Positions 43,811 to 52,210 of a stretch of 64,000 nt of DNA are shown here, one piece after another. The notes beneath the pieces are model-generated. The model was not told the origin of the DNA and ran no database searches. It saw nothing but the letters and a program-made list of their open reading frames with translations. Positions within the stretch are counted from its first letter, which is position 1. Every line of letters starts with the position of its first letter. The DNA lies in NCBI GenBank assembly GCA_965249895.1, contig CBDFNC010000003.1:496001-560000 (forward strand). Direction: 5' to 3'. The position numbers and the translations under genes are program-made. The DNA comes from CBDFNC01 sp965249895. Its GTDB lineage: Bacteria; Pseudomonadota; Gammaproteobacteria; Enterobacterales; CBDFNC01.

Positions 43811-43999
43811 ATGAACAGACTAAAGGCGTGTTTATACAGTGCAGTGTATAGAGTACGGGCTCAATGGGCTTGGGAGTTAAGAAGTAATTACCGATTATCT
43901 ACCAGGCAGGTACGTTGTATTTTGGGGTTCGCCAATATATCTCAGTGTGCCCACGCTATTCGGCACGGACAAAACCTAACAGGATCGGCGGAAAGTTAG
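43811..43999 (+). CDS. Possible small protein
   Basis: 62 residues, arginine-rich, not recognised (YSAVYRVRAQWAWELRSN). An AGGGGGG lies about 8 bases before the ATG. It stands in an otherwise empty interval (43593-44223), so it could be a chance frame. Nothing else is seen in that interval. Confidence 0.3.
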   Translation: MNRLKACLYSAVYRVRAQWAWELRSNYRLSTRQVRCILGFANISQCAHAIRHGQNLTGSAES

Positions 44000-44223
44000 G
44001 CCCTATGTCATTCGGGGCAGTCAAAGAAAAGTGCAACTGGCCTGAAGTGGTAGGTGCAGGCTAGTATATCTAACCTCTCTCACATTGGTGGCAGAGCAAA
44101 AAAGAAAGCTCAATATTCAATTTAAACCATAGCGCCAGTTACTATCTAACGGCTATTTCTTACAGTTATTGAACTGCTAACTGGCTTTACATTATCGAGC
44201 ATAAACAAAGCCAGTTAATTGGA

Positions 44224-44475
44224 TTAAAATAATTCATCCTGCTGTGGGGCAGCTGGTGGTTGCTGGGCCTGCTGCTGCTTTTTCTGAGCCCTGAGTTTTC
44301 GTATTAACCTTTGTTTGCACAGCCTGAGCACTTCTTTTTGTTGAGGGCCTGTGAGTTGGGTCCAGTTAAATCTCTCATCCCGGCTTCTCATGCAACCAAG
44401 ACAATAACCCCGGCCATCTGTTTGACAGATCCCGCGACAAGGGCTGAGTATTTGGAAGAGTTCGAGTTGTTCCAT
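44224..44475 (-). CDS. DUF1289-domain protein
   Basis: 83 residues. The N-terminal cysteine pattern SPCRGICQTDGRGYCLGCMR (C-x3-C-x7-C-x2-C) is the DUF1289 signature, which suggests a small zinc- or cluster-binding fold. A glutamine/proline-rich tail follows. Function unknown. Transcribed alone. Confidence 0.85.
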   Translation of the reverse strand: MEQLELFQILSPCRGICQTDGRGYCLGCMRSRDERFNWTQLTGPQQKEVLRLCKQRLIRKLRAQKKQQQAQQPPAAPQQDELF

Positions 44476-44636
44476 AAGAAAAATTCAACGGCCTTTGTTT
44501 ATAGCTTACGTGAAGCTATAACAAGTTGGCTACAAAACTATAATAGATATCATCATTGAGTGGAGAGGGAGCTTGTTTCCGGGGAGATAGTGATAAAGGG
44601 ATAGAAAGCGCCAGCGAGTACTGGCGCCAGGCAAGC

Positions 44637-45215
44637 TTATTTACGTATGCCTTCCACATGTAAATTCATTTGTATCGTTGCCGATTTAGGACCTAAATCC
44701 ATTGGGACACCAAAATCCTTCAGGGTTAATGTGGTATTACCTTCGAAACCTGCACGGTAACCTCCCCACGGATCCTTGCCTTCACCAATCTGTACTACGT
44801 CGATAACTATATCTTTGGTGACATCACGCAAGGTTAACTTACCGTGTAGCTTGCCCGATTTACCATCACTAGTTTCAAAACTAGTACTGGTAAAACTAGC
44901 CTGTGAGAAATTGCTCACGTCTAAGAAGTCTTTGCTGCGTATGTGCTTGTCACGCTCTGCATGATTGGTATTTACACTACTTGGGTCAATGCTGACGGAG
45001 ACTTTTGTAGCCGCTGGGTTGCCTTCGTCATAGCTGAATTCGCCGTTAAATTTTTCGAAGTTACCAATCAACCAGCTGTACCCAAGGTGTTGAATTTTAA
45101 AGTTTATTGAGGCGTGAGCGCCTTTGGTGTCAATTACATAGTCATTGGCTATTGCAGGTACAGACAGAGCCAAAAGTGTGGCGCCTAATAAACCAGAACT
45201 CAGCATTTTTTTCAT
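44637..45215 (-). CDS. YceI-family periplasmic protein
   Basis: 192 residues. Signal peptide (GLLGATLLALSVPAIAN), then the YceI lipocalin-like barrel with YVIDTKGAHASINFKIQHLG, SVNTNHAERDKHIRSKDFLD, and FGVPMDLGPKSATIQMNL. The family binds polyisoprenoids. Its start overlaps the stop of the cytochrome b gene by 4 bp, so the two are coupled, as yceJ-yceI in E. coli. Confidence 0.93.
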   Translation of the reverse strand: MKKMLSSGLLGATLLALSVPAIANDYVIDTKGAHASINFKIQHLGYSWLIGNFEKFNGEFSYDEGNPAATKVSVSIDPSSVNTNHAERDKHIRSKDFLDVSNFSQASFTSTSFETSDGKSGKLHGKLTLRDVTKDIVIDVVQIGEGKDPWGGYRAGFEGNTTLTLKDFGVPMDLGPKSATIQMNLHVEGIRK

Positions 45216-45784
45216 CTAGATTCTCCTTTCCCATTAGTTTTAGCGGGTATTAAAATACGTGTCAGGGTTGTGTCTTTATCTATCACATGGTGTTTAATGG
45301 CGGCCAGTGCATGCCCCGCAGCCATAATGATTAGTGTCCATGCAAGCCAGAAATGGATCTCACCTGCAATGTCTTCCTGCTGATCAATGCTTGTGATCCA
45401 GGCAGGAACTTCAAACCAGTTAAATACACTTATTCCTCTGCCATCGGCAGTAGATATAAGATAGCCCGAAATCATCAGCAAAAACAATAGAGTATAAATT
45501 AGTCTGTGACCTATTTTTGCACCAATTTTTTCAATTTTGCTGTGATTGCTTGGGGATGCTGGGCTCACGTTAACAAAGCGCCAAAGGACGCGAAATAACA
45601 TCAAGGCAAATAGAATTAATCCAACACTTTTATGGATATATGGAGCCGTTTGATACCAGGGTGAGTAGTAGGTGAGATCCACCATAAATAACCCCAGACC
45701 AAACAGACCAAACACGGCTAACGCAACGAGCCAGTGGATGACTATGCTGACCAGCCCATAACCTTGTTCCGAGTTACGCCACAT
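45212..45784 (-). CDS. Cytochrome b561-family protein (YceJ-like)
   Basis: 190 residues, four membrane helices. Haem-ligand histidines are placed as in cytochrome b561 (SIVIHWLVALAVFGLFGLGL, PYIHKSVGLILFALMLFRVL, HRLIYTLLFLLMISGYLIS, HFWLAWTLIIMAAGHALAAI). It is the first gene of the operon with yceI. It is likely a membrane electron carrier. Confidence 0.9.
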   Translation of the reverse strand: MWRNSEQGYGLVSIVIHWLVALAVFGLFGLGLFMVDLTYYSPWYQTAPYIHKSVGLILFALMLFRVLWRFVNVSPASPSNHSKIEKIGAKIGHRLIYTLLFLLMISGYLISTADGRGISVFNWFEVPAWITSIDQQEDIAGEIHFWLAWTLIIMAAGHALAAIKHHVIDKDTTLTRILIPAKTNGKGESR

Positions 45785-45982
45785 TGCTGTTACCTGTTAT
45801 TTACTTTGAACGGACTAGCATATTCGAATTGATTATTTTTTACCTCTTAACTTATGGAATTAACCTATCGAAAAAATAGAATGGTCTTAAAGATGTGAAT
45901 AGAGATGAAAGAGGGGTATAAGCTGCAGAGTTGCTGGCGAAGACTTGGCTTTTTTAACTTAAAGCAAACAAAGAGTGAGCCG

Positions 45983-46014
45983 AAAAAGCCACCTTGGAGA
46001 GAGGTGGCTTTTTT
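45983..46014 (+). terminator. Orphan Rho-independent terminator
   Basis: AAAAAGCCACCT pairs with AGGTGGCTTTTTT around TGGAGAG. On the plus strand no gene precedes it (the cytochrome b operon runs the other way). On the minus strand the A-rich side gives a T run too, so it may terminate the IS6 remnant. Confidence 0.75.
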
Positions 46015-46019
46015 GGTTC

Positions 46020-46517
46020 TTAGCTAAATATCTGTTTTGGCCGGAAACGATAGAAGTCAAGGCCGTAGGTAAAATGCGCTAGCCGTGGGGCGGCGCAGTT
46101 ACTCCCACTTTTATCAATCACCACCTTCTCAGATAAGCCATGCTGGCCAATAGTCTTGTTAAAGAAGCGTCTGGCCACGGCTTCATCCCGTTTTTCAGTC
46201 AACATGAAATCGATGGTATCACCGAATTTATCAACGGCGCGATATAGGTAAAGCCACTGACCTTTCACTTTGATATAGGTCTCATCCATTCGCCATGAGC
46301 CTGAAATGGAGCGTTTCTTACCGTCACGGAAGACTTCCTCTAACTGAGGATCATACTCCAACACCCAGCGATGGAGCGTAGCGTGATCAACCAGGACACC
46401 GCGCTCTTCCAGTAACTCTTCAATATCTCGGTAGCTGAGTTTGTACGCGACATACCAACGAACTGCCATCAGGATGGTCTCGGATGGAAACTGTTTTTTG
46501 GCAAAGAAAAGCGCCAT
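46020..46517 (-). pseudogene. IS6-family transposase remnant
   Basis: 165 residues. The N-terminal two thirds match IS6/IS26-type transposases (SETILMAVRWYVAYKLSYRD, EELLEERGVLVDHATLHRWV, SWRMDETYIKVKGQWLYLYR, KVVIDKSGSN). After VIDKSGSNCAA the sequence loses the conserved C-terminal third with the last catalytic glutamate. I found no clean terminal repeats. It is a truncated, inactive remnant. Confidence 0.85.
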
Positions 46518-46766
46518 GATTGTCTCTTTGGTCGGGTGCTATTTCAGCCGAATCTTATCTGGATATCATGGACATGTCTGTCAAAAATGGACTCGGCTTT
46601 CACTGTGCAAGTCTATTGATCGGTCAAGATGCGACAGACCCCCTTTACTTTGTAAGCTTGACCGTTAGCTGAAAACCCGCCTGTTATCGGCGGCTTTATA
46701 TGGTTGTTTTTTCATATTTAACATATGATTGCTTTCCTATCGAGGTGAGCTTAACAGGAGGTTAAG

Positions 46767-47310
46767 GTGAAATTGGCATTTGTTACCGGAGGTTCGAAAG
46801 GGCTGGGTTTAGCTTTATGTCAGCGCCCTGTCCCCCATAGGCCCATTATCTCATAGTGAACCTCAAACCTGGCTTGATAACATCAATATCGGACTCAACT
46901 CAATTATTCTGGCGACAGGCCTGTTTACTCAATATTTTGGCGCCATAAATAGCCGCAAGGTGATTGCTAATATTAGCTCAGGCGCCGCCAACAAAGGATA
47001 TTATGGCTGGTTTCTATACTGCGCCAGTAAAGCAGGAATGGAAAACTTCGCTCGTGCCGTAGCAAAAGAGCAGGATTTGGCTGAGTACCCGATATCTGTC
47101 ATTAATGTGGATGCGGATATTATGGACACGCAGATGCAGCAGAGGATCCGTGAGGCCGGTCTGGATGATTTCCCTTAGAGGGGTAGGTTTATCGACTATA
47201 AAAACTCGGGTGATTTACGTACTCCCGAGTCGGTGGCTAAAATTGTTGTGGATATAATGCGGCAAGAGCCGCTGGGATCAGGTGGTCGCTACGCCGTTGA
47301 AAACTATTAG
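46767..47310 (+). pseudogene. Decayed short-chain dehydrogenase
   Basis: Starts GTG (AGGAGG upstream) with the NAD-binding motif KLAFVTGGSKGLGLALC, then jumps by a large internal deletion and frame change to SALSPIGPLSHSEPQTWL. It continues through the catalytic-type segment SSGAANKGYYGWFLYCASKA and ends at an in-frame TAG at 47176. Homologous sequence (RGRFIDYKNSGDLRTPESV) follows that stop to 47310. Deletion, frameshift and nonsense together mark a pseudogene. Confidence 0.85.
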
Positions 47311-48191
47311 CCTTTCATTTTGTTAGTTAACATTTCAACAAGCCTGGTTAGTTTTAGGGGTGGCTGCCTGTCAACGGGATAAACCAGATGTACTGGGTGA
47401 GGGGCTGGCCAGTAATCTTGCAGCACTTCTATCAGAGCTCCCCTTTGGATATCTTCATTGAGTAATATTTTGGGTTGCATGACCACTCCCCAGCCTTTTA
47501 GGGCTGCCATCCGCAGGGCTTGGCCGTTGTTGGATTGAAACCGACTTTTTGGCAGTGGGTTTGTTTGTAATCCATCTTGGGCCAAAGACCAGCCATGCTT
47601 TTTATTCCAGTGGCTTAAACCAAGGCACTGGTGTTGAGTTAAGTCTCTGGGGTGGTTTGGTTGGCCTGACCTTTGGATATATTCAGGTGACGCACAGATC
47701 ACCATAGGATAAGGACAAAGTGGGCGGGCGACCAAACTGGAATCCATTAGCTTGCCGATGCGGATGGCTGCATCAAATCCTTCCTGAACAAGGTCGACTC
47801 TTTTATCGCTTAGCACTAGCTCCAACTCAACCTCAGGGTAAGCATCCAAATACTCGCTTAATATCGGGGCTATGATCAGGGATCCCAGTGTCACGGGGGA
47901 GCTGATTTTTAGGGCTCCTTTGGGCTCCATTCGCAGTGACTCTATGTTGGACTCCGCAACCTGAATATCGGCCAGGATCTGCCTACAGTGCAGTAAATAA
48001 CCCTGGCCAATTTCGGTGAGTCGCTGACTTCGGGTTGTTCTGGCGAGCAAGCGGGCGCCCAGTCGCTGTTCCAGGGATTTAACGTGTTTTCCCACCATAG
48101 GGGGTGATATCTGAAATTGTTCGGCGGCAGCGGTAAAACTACCCGATTCAATAACAGCGACAAACACTTCCATACTCAGCAGGCGATCCAT
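47307..48191 (-). CDS. LysR-family transcriptional regulator
   Basis: About 294 residues. N-terminal HTH (MEVFVAVIESGSFTAAAEQF, SPPMVGKHVKSLEQRLGARL) and a LysR substrate domain (SSPVTLGSLIIAPILSEYLD). The start MDRLLSME at 48191 is standard. The frame extends 47 codons further but without family similarity. It is divergent from the following SDR gene, its likely target. Confidence 0.9.
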   Translation of the reverse strand: MDRLLSMEVFVAVIESGSFTAAAEQFQISPPMVGKHVKSLEQRLGARLLARTTRSQRLTEIGQGYLLHCRQILADIQVAESNIESLRMEPKGALKISSPVTLGSLIIAPILSEYLDAYPEVELELVLSDKRVDLVQEGFDAAIRIGKLMDSSLVARPLCPYPMVICASPEYIQRSGQPNHPRDLTQHQCLGLSHWNKKHGWSLAQDGLQTNPLPKSRFQSNNGQALRMAALKGWGVVMQPKILLNEDIQRGALIEVLQDYWPAPHPVHLVYPVDRQPPLKLTRLVEMLTNKMKG

Positions 48192-48297
48192 AGATTGAAA
48201 ACTCCTGGTTTTTATTGTTGTAATCAAAGTGGGGTTTATTAAGACTGGGTATTGTATAAAAATTTCTTCCACAAACTTATCTATTAGGAAGAAAGTA

Positions 48298-48897
48298 ATG
48301 AAAATCGTAATTATCGGGGCAACGGGAACCATAGGCCGGGCAGTGGTTAAGGAATTTGGACAAGAGCACAGTCTTGTCCAGGTAGGAAGATCCAGTGGTG
48401 ATTTCCAAGTTGATATTACCTCAAGTCAAAGTATCCAAACTTTGTTCGAAACCCTGGGCAAGGTGGATGCAATAGTTTCAGTCACAGGTAACCTACACTT
48501 TGGTCCGATAGCGGAAATGACAGCAGAGAATTTCAACGTCGGTCTAAAAGATAAGTTATTAGGCCAGGTAGATCTCGTATTGATTGGCCAGCACTATTTA
48601 AATGATGGCGGCTCCATTACCTTAACCAGTGGGATTGTCAGCGATGAGCCCATTTTGGGCGGCGTGAATGCGACCACCGTAAATGCCGCTTTAGTGGGAT
48701 TCATCCGAGCCGCAGCCATAGAGCTGCCGAGGAATATTCGAATTAATTGTGTTAACCCTTCTGTGGTACAGGAGTCTTTAGATATATATGGACCATTTTT
48801 CCCTGGTTTTGAAGCCGTACCGGTTTCCCGTGTAGCCCTGGCGTACAGGCGTAGTATCACAGGCCCTCAAACCGGGAGAGTGTACCGGGTTTGGTAA
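48298..48897 (+). CDS. Short-chain dehydrogenase
   Basis: 199 residues. N-terminal IVIIGATGTIGRAVVKEF (nucleotide-binding loop), VDAIVSVTGN, and LTSGIVSDEPILGGVNATTV in the catalytic region. The usual Y-x3-K motif is not obvious: the segment reads GGVNATTVNAALVGF, as in a subgroup of atypical SDRs. ATG with AGGAAG upstream. Divergent from the LysR gene 107 bp away, a common regulator/target arrangement. Confidence 0.85.
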   Translation: MKIVIIGATGTIGRAVVKEFGQEHSLVQVGRSSGDFQVDITSSQSIQTLFETLGKVDAIVSVTGNLHFGPIAEMTAENFNVGLKDKLLGQVDLVLIGQHYLNDGGSITLTSGIVSDEPILGGVNATTVNAALVGFIRAAAIELPRNIRINCVNPSVVQESLDIYGPFFPGFEAVPVSRVALAYRRSITGPQTGRVYRVW

Positions 48898-48989
48898 GCA
48901 ACTCGAAAAATTGAGCAACGACACTTCGATAAACTCTGGCTGTGTTATTTTAACTGTAATTTCGCGGCTTATAGTTGATTTGGGGTTAT

Positions 48990-49568
48990 ATGACTGAAAA
49001 AGAAAAGATGCTTGCTGGATTAGTGTTTAAACCGTTTGAGCCTGAGTTGGTTGCCGAGCGGCAGCGTGCCAAGCGGCTTTGCTTTCAGCTCAATCAAACT
49101 TGCCCGACAGAAAAGCGCAAGCGTAGGGCGATAGTTAAACAACTTATCGACGGTCAGGGTAGCGCCTGGGTTGAGTCACCGTTTAACTGCGACTACGGCT
49201 ATAACATCAAGGCGGGTAAAGGGTTTTACGCTAACCATGGTTGCACCATACTCGACTGTGCTCCAGTGGTTTTTGGCGATAATTGTTTGCTCGCACCAGG
49301 GGTCGTTATCTCCACCGCGGGCCATCCACTGGATCCGGTAGATCGCGCCTCTGGTGATGAATTTGCCAAGGCTATCACCATCGGTCACGATGTCTGGCTG
49401 GGGGCGAATGTGACGGTTTGCCCAGGTGTGACCATAGGAAATAATGTGGTAGTGGGTGCCGGTAGTGTGGTGGTAAAAGACTTGCCTGCCAACAGTGTTT
49501 GTGTGGGATCTCCCGCTAAAGTTATTCGCTTTATTGATATCAAAGAACAGGCCTGCCAAGAAGCATAG
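48990..49568 (+). CDS. Maltose/galactoside O-acetyltransferase family protein
   Basis: About 192 residues. The N-terminal maltose-acetyltransferase segment (KMLAGLVFKPFEPELVAERQ) precedes a left-handed beta-helix of hexapeptide repeats with the catalytic histidine in STAGHPLDPVDRASG and the end GAGSVVVKDLPANSVCVGSP. It transfers acetyl from acetyl-CoA to sugars. The acceptor is unknown. Confidence 0.9.
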   Translation: MTEKEKMLAGLVFKPFEPELVAERQRAKRLCFQLNQTCPTEKRKRRAIVKQLIDGQGSAWVESPFNCDYGYNIKAGKGFYANHGCTILDCAPVVFGDNCLLAPGVVISTAGHPLDPVDRASGDEFAKAITIGHDVWLGANVTVCPGVTIGNNVVVGAGSVVVKDLPANSVCVGSPAKVIRFIDIKEQACQEA

Positions 49569-49638
49569 TTTTTTAGTGCCAGCGGCTTTGTCTATTTGCG
49601 TAAGTCACCGCCGGTCGCTATACAAACGAAGATGTGGG

Positions 49639-51168
49639 CTATTTTAGCCCCAACCTTTTTGCCAGCCTGTGCAGGTTGCCGCTGTCCAACACCAGCTGCC
49701 TGGCGGTGGCAGCCCAGTTTCCCTGGTTAGTATCAAGTGTTTGCCGGATATAGTGCTGTTGGAATAGTTCGGTGGCGTCCCGCAGGCTTTCCCCTTTTAT
49801 TTCAGGCTCCAGCTGAGCTGGGCTGGTGGCGGTTGATACAGGCGCTACCCCCTTAATTTCGAAATGATGTGGGCTGATCAGGGTGGCATCGGAGCCATGT
49901 TCGGCGCGGGCCAGGATGGCAGCCCTGTGAATAGCGTGCTCCAGTTCCCGAACATTACCCGGCCAGGCATATTGAGATAGCAGTGCCAGACTGGTTTGGC
50001 TTAACCTCAGGCTCTGTAAGCCTAACTTAGCCCGGCAGCGCTCAATAAAAAATCCGGCTAGCAGGGCGATATCTCCTTCCCGCTCCTGTAGTGAAGGAAC
50101 CTGGATGGGAAAGACGCTTAGCCTGTGATACAGATCGGCGCGAAAACGTTTCTCCATCACCTCGGTTTTCAGGTCTTTATTGGTGGCCGCCACTATGCGT
50201 ACGTCCACTTTCAGGCTGTTATCGTCACCGATCCTCTGCAGGTCACCATACTGGAGTACGCGCAGCAGCTTGGCCTGAAGTGAAAGTGGTAATTCACCTA
50301 TTTCATCAAGGAACAAGGTGCCTTTATCGGCAAGCTCAAACTTGCCGCTGCGGTTGTTTATCGCCCCGGTAAACGCGCCTTTGACATGGCCAAACAGTTC
50401 GCTTTCAGCGACCGACTCGGGCAGTGCCGCACAGTTGAGGTATACCAGGTTCTTGTTGGCCCTGAGTGATTTCGTATGTATGGCTTTGGCGACCAGCTCT
50501 TTACCCACACCAGTATCACCCAGGATCAAGACATTCAAATCTGAGTTGGCGACCACGTCAATTTCGTTCTTCAGCGTTTTCATACCGGCAGATTGTCCGA
50601 TCATCTCAGTGTCATCGCTCACCTCGACCGACGGCTCGGAAACCTGGAATTTACTGGCGTATTGTTCCAGCTTTTCCATCATCAGGGCGTTATTAAGTGA
50701 GGCCGCCGCCAGTGCGCTGACGGTGCGTAATTCGTCATCACTAAAACCATCGAACAGCTGTGGGTCGAAGCCGTCTATGGTGAGTGCTCCAATTAACCTT
50801 TGCCCAGCCATCAAGGGTAAACCTATACAGGCATGCACCTTTAACTCATCCTCCTGGTTTGGGATCAAGCCATCATAAGGGTCGGGTAATTGACTGTCTG
50901 CGGGGAAGCGCACTATGTCGCCTGCCCGAGCGATAGCTTCAAGCCTGGGGTGCTCATTGAGAACGAAGCGTCGACCCAATACATCTGCCGACAAACCGCT
51001 GGTGGCTAACGGGGTAAATTGCTGACCCTGAAAGGCCAGCAACGCCGAGGCATCACAGTTTAATGCTTGTTTAATGGTATTGAGCAGCCGCTGAAATCTG
51101 TCCTGATTGGAAATACCTGCGGTCAGGTCTAAGGCTATGTGGGTGAGTTCCTGCGAGCTAAAAGCCAT
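49639..51168 (-). CDS. norR: Nitric oxide-responsive sigma-54 activator NorR
   Basis: 509 residues. An N-terminal GAF domain (1-170) that in NorR binds NO through iron, an AAA+ domain with Walker A LGDTGVGKELVAKA near residue 217, the GAFTGA loop (GHVKGAFTGAINN) near 260, and a C-terminal Fis-type HTH (WAATARQLVLDSGNLHRLAK). It activates NO-detoxification genes with sigma-54. No norV, hmp or hcp is adjacent in the window. A perfect palindrome containing the NorR half-sites lies 21 bp upstream. Confidence 0.92.
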   Translation of the reverse strand: MAFSSQELTHIALDLTAGISNQDRFQRLLNTIKQALNCDASALLAFQGQQFTPLATSGLSADVLGRRFVLNEHPRLEAIARAGDIVRFPADSQLPDPYDGLIPNQEDELKVHACIGLPLMAGQRLIGALTIDGFDPQLFDGFSDDELRTVSALAAASLNNALMMEKLEQYASKFQVSEPSVEVSDDTEMIGQSAGMKTLKNEIDVVANSDLNVLILGDTGVGKELVAKAIHTKSLRANKNLVYLNCAALPESVAESELFGHVKGAFTGAINNRSGKFELADKGTLFLDEIGELPLSLQAKLLRVLQYGDLQRIGDDNSLKVDVRIVAATNKDLKTEVMEKRFRADLYHRLSVFPIQVPSLQEREGDIALLAGFFIERCRAKLGLQSLRLSQTSLALLSQYAWPGNVRELEHAIHRAAILARAEHGSDATLISPHHFEIKGVAPVSTATSPAQLEPEIKGESLRDATELFQQHYIRQTLDTNQGNWAATARQLVLDSGNLHRLAKRLGLK

Positions 51169-51188
51169 ACTTTACATCCGAAATTACT

Positions 51189-51211
51189 ATAGATGTCATT
51201 ATGACATCTAT
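51189..51211. promoter_or_regulatory. Putative NorR binding site
   Basis: A perfect inverted repeat of 11 bp either side of one central base, including GATGTCATTATGACATC. It contains the GT-N7-AC core known for NorR sites at 51195-51205. It lies just upstream of norR. Only one clear site is seen and no sigma-54 promoter could be identified in the divergent direction. Confidence 0.65.
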
Positions 51212-51873
51212 TCACCTGGAGAAACAATACAGGTTTTCCAGCTAGCCTCTGTCCATTTATTAGTGGCTTATAAATCCATTGGCAAAAAGCTAAAGTCTGA
51301 TTGGGGAGCGGTTACTTTTGCTAAGCCAGTTTTGCCAATTTCTTTCCATTCTGCCTATCCCGCCCGGATACAAACGATCAGCCAAAGTATCACCTCTGTC
51401 CCGGCTGCCTTTCCGATACTCGTCCAGTAGCTGAAACAAGAAGTGTCGGCCGCTGGTTTGAGAAAGCAGAGAAAAGATAAATTCACCGGTCTGGGACTGG
51501 AGTAGAAAATCTGAATCGGTATTGTGAGAAGACAATAAAGTTAGATCGGTTACATTAAAGTCTGATCAATTTTGCTCACTTTGTTCCTAAAGCGCCCATG
51601 TCAAAAAATGTGCCGGGTTGGGTTTCGGATAACCTGAGATATCGCGACTGGTATAAGATCAACTTCAGAATTTTATGCGTCGTAGTTGTTCGGTTAACTC
51701 GCTTTTGCCCCTTTATCATCCAGAGTAAATGTTCATTTACATTCTGTTAATGCGAGCTAGCCCTACAAAAACTTATCCATGTTCATGATGATACCTTTGT
51801 TAATTTTGGGGGAGTCTGCATTAATCTAATTCTTTCAGCAAACTTCTCACAATGACACCTACCCCATCAAAAG
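51212..51873. other. Gene-less stretch between norR and hipBA
   Basis: About 660 bp where a NorR target gene might be expected. An 81-codon frame on the minus strand (51290-51535) has no recognisable features. The rest holds nothing I can name. Confidence 0.5.
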
Positions 51874-51929
51874 ATAGCCATATAGCTAACTTTTTTTGTT
51901 TCCTCTATAATGTTAGCCATATAGCTAAC
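51874..51929. promoter_or_regulatory. Two hipB-type operators and promoter
   Basis: GTTAGCCATATAGCTAAC at 51912-51929 is a perfect 6-bp inverted repeat around CATATA. A second copy missing one outer base (ATAGCCATATAGCTAAC) is at 51874-51890. A -10 TATAAT at 51906-51911 lies directly before the second operator. Spacing and position fit autorepression by HipB. Confidence 0.75.
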
Positions 51930-51946
51930 AAATAAAGAGGTGAATG

Positions 51947-52210
51947 ATGGCAAATCGTGAGCAAATAGGGCAAAAAATCAAACAACAAAGGAAAGATAGG
52001 CAGCTAACCCAATCTCAGCTTTCTGAATTAACCCGCATCAACAAAACAACCATCTCTGAAATTGAAAATGGGCGGTTCACAGGTTCGTTTGATATTTTCG
52101 AAAGGCTGCTGGATGCTGTTGGTCTGCAATTTGATATTGTGACCAAGAAGCACTCCTTGCCCGATTGGGATGATATTGACGACTTGTTCTTAGAGGATGA
52201 AGATCAATGA
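51947..52210 (+). CDS. hipB: HipB-like antitoxin
   Basis: 87 residues. A helix-turn-helix of Xre/HipB type (LTQSQLSELTRINKTTISEI) and an acidic C-terminal tail (DWDDIDDLFLEDEDQ). It would repress its own operon through the two palindromes and neutralise HipA. The second of two adjacent ATGs has better spacing to AGAGG. Its stop overlaps the hipA start (ATGA). Confidence 0.88.
   Translation: MANREQIGQKIKQQRKDRQLTQSQLSELTRINKTTISEIENGRFTGSFDIFERLLDAVGLQFDIVTKKHSLPDWDDIDDLFLEDEDQ

Noticed and set aside
51290..51535. 81-codon frame near norR on the minus strand
   Set aside because: No recognisable motif, weak start, and atypical composition. Treated as chance.
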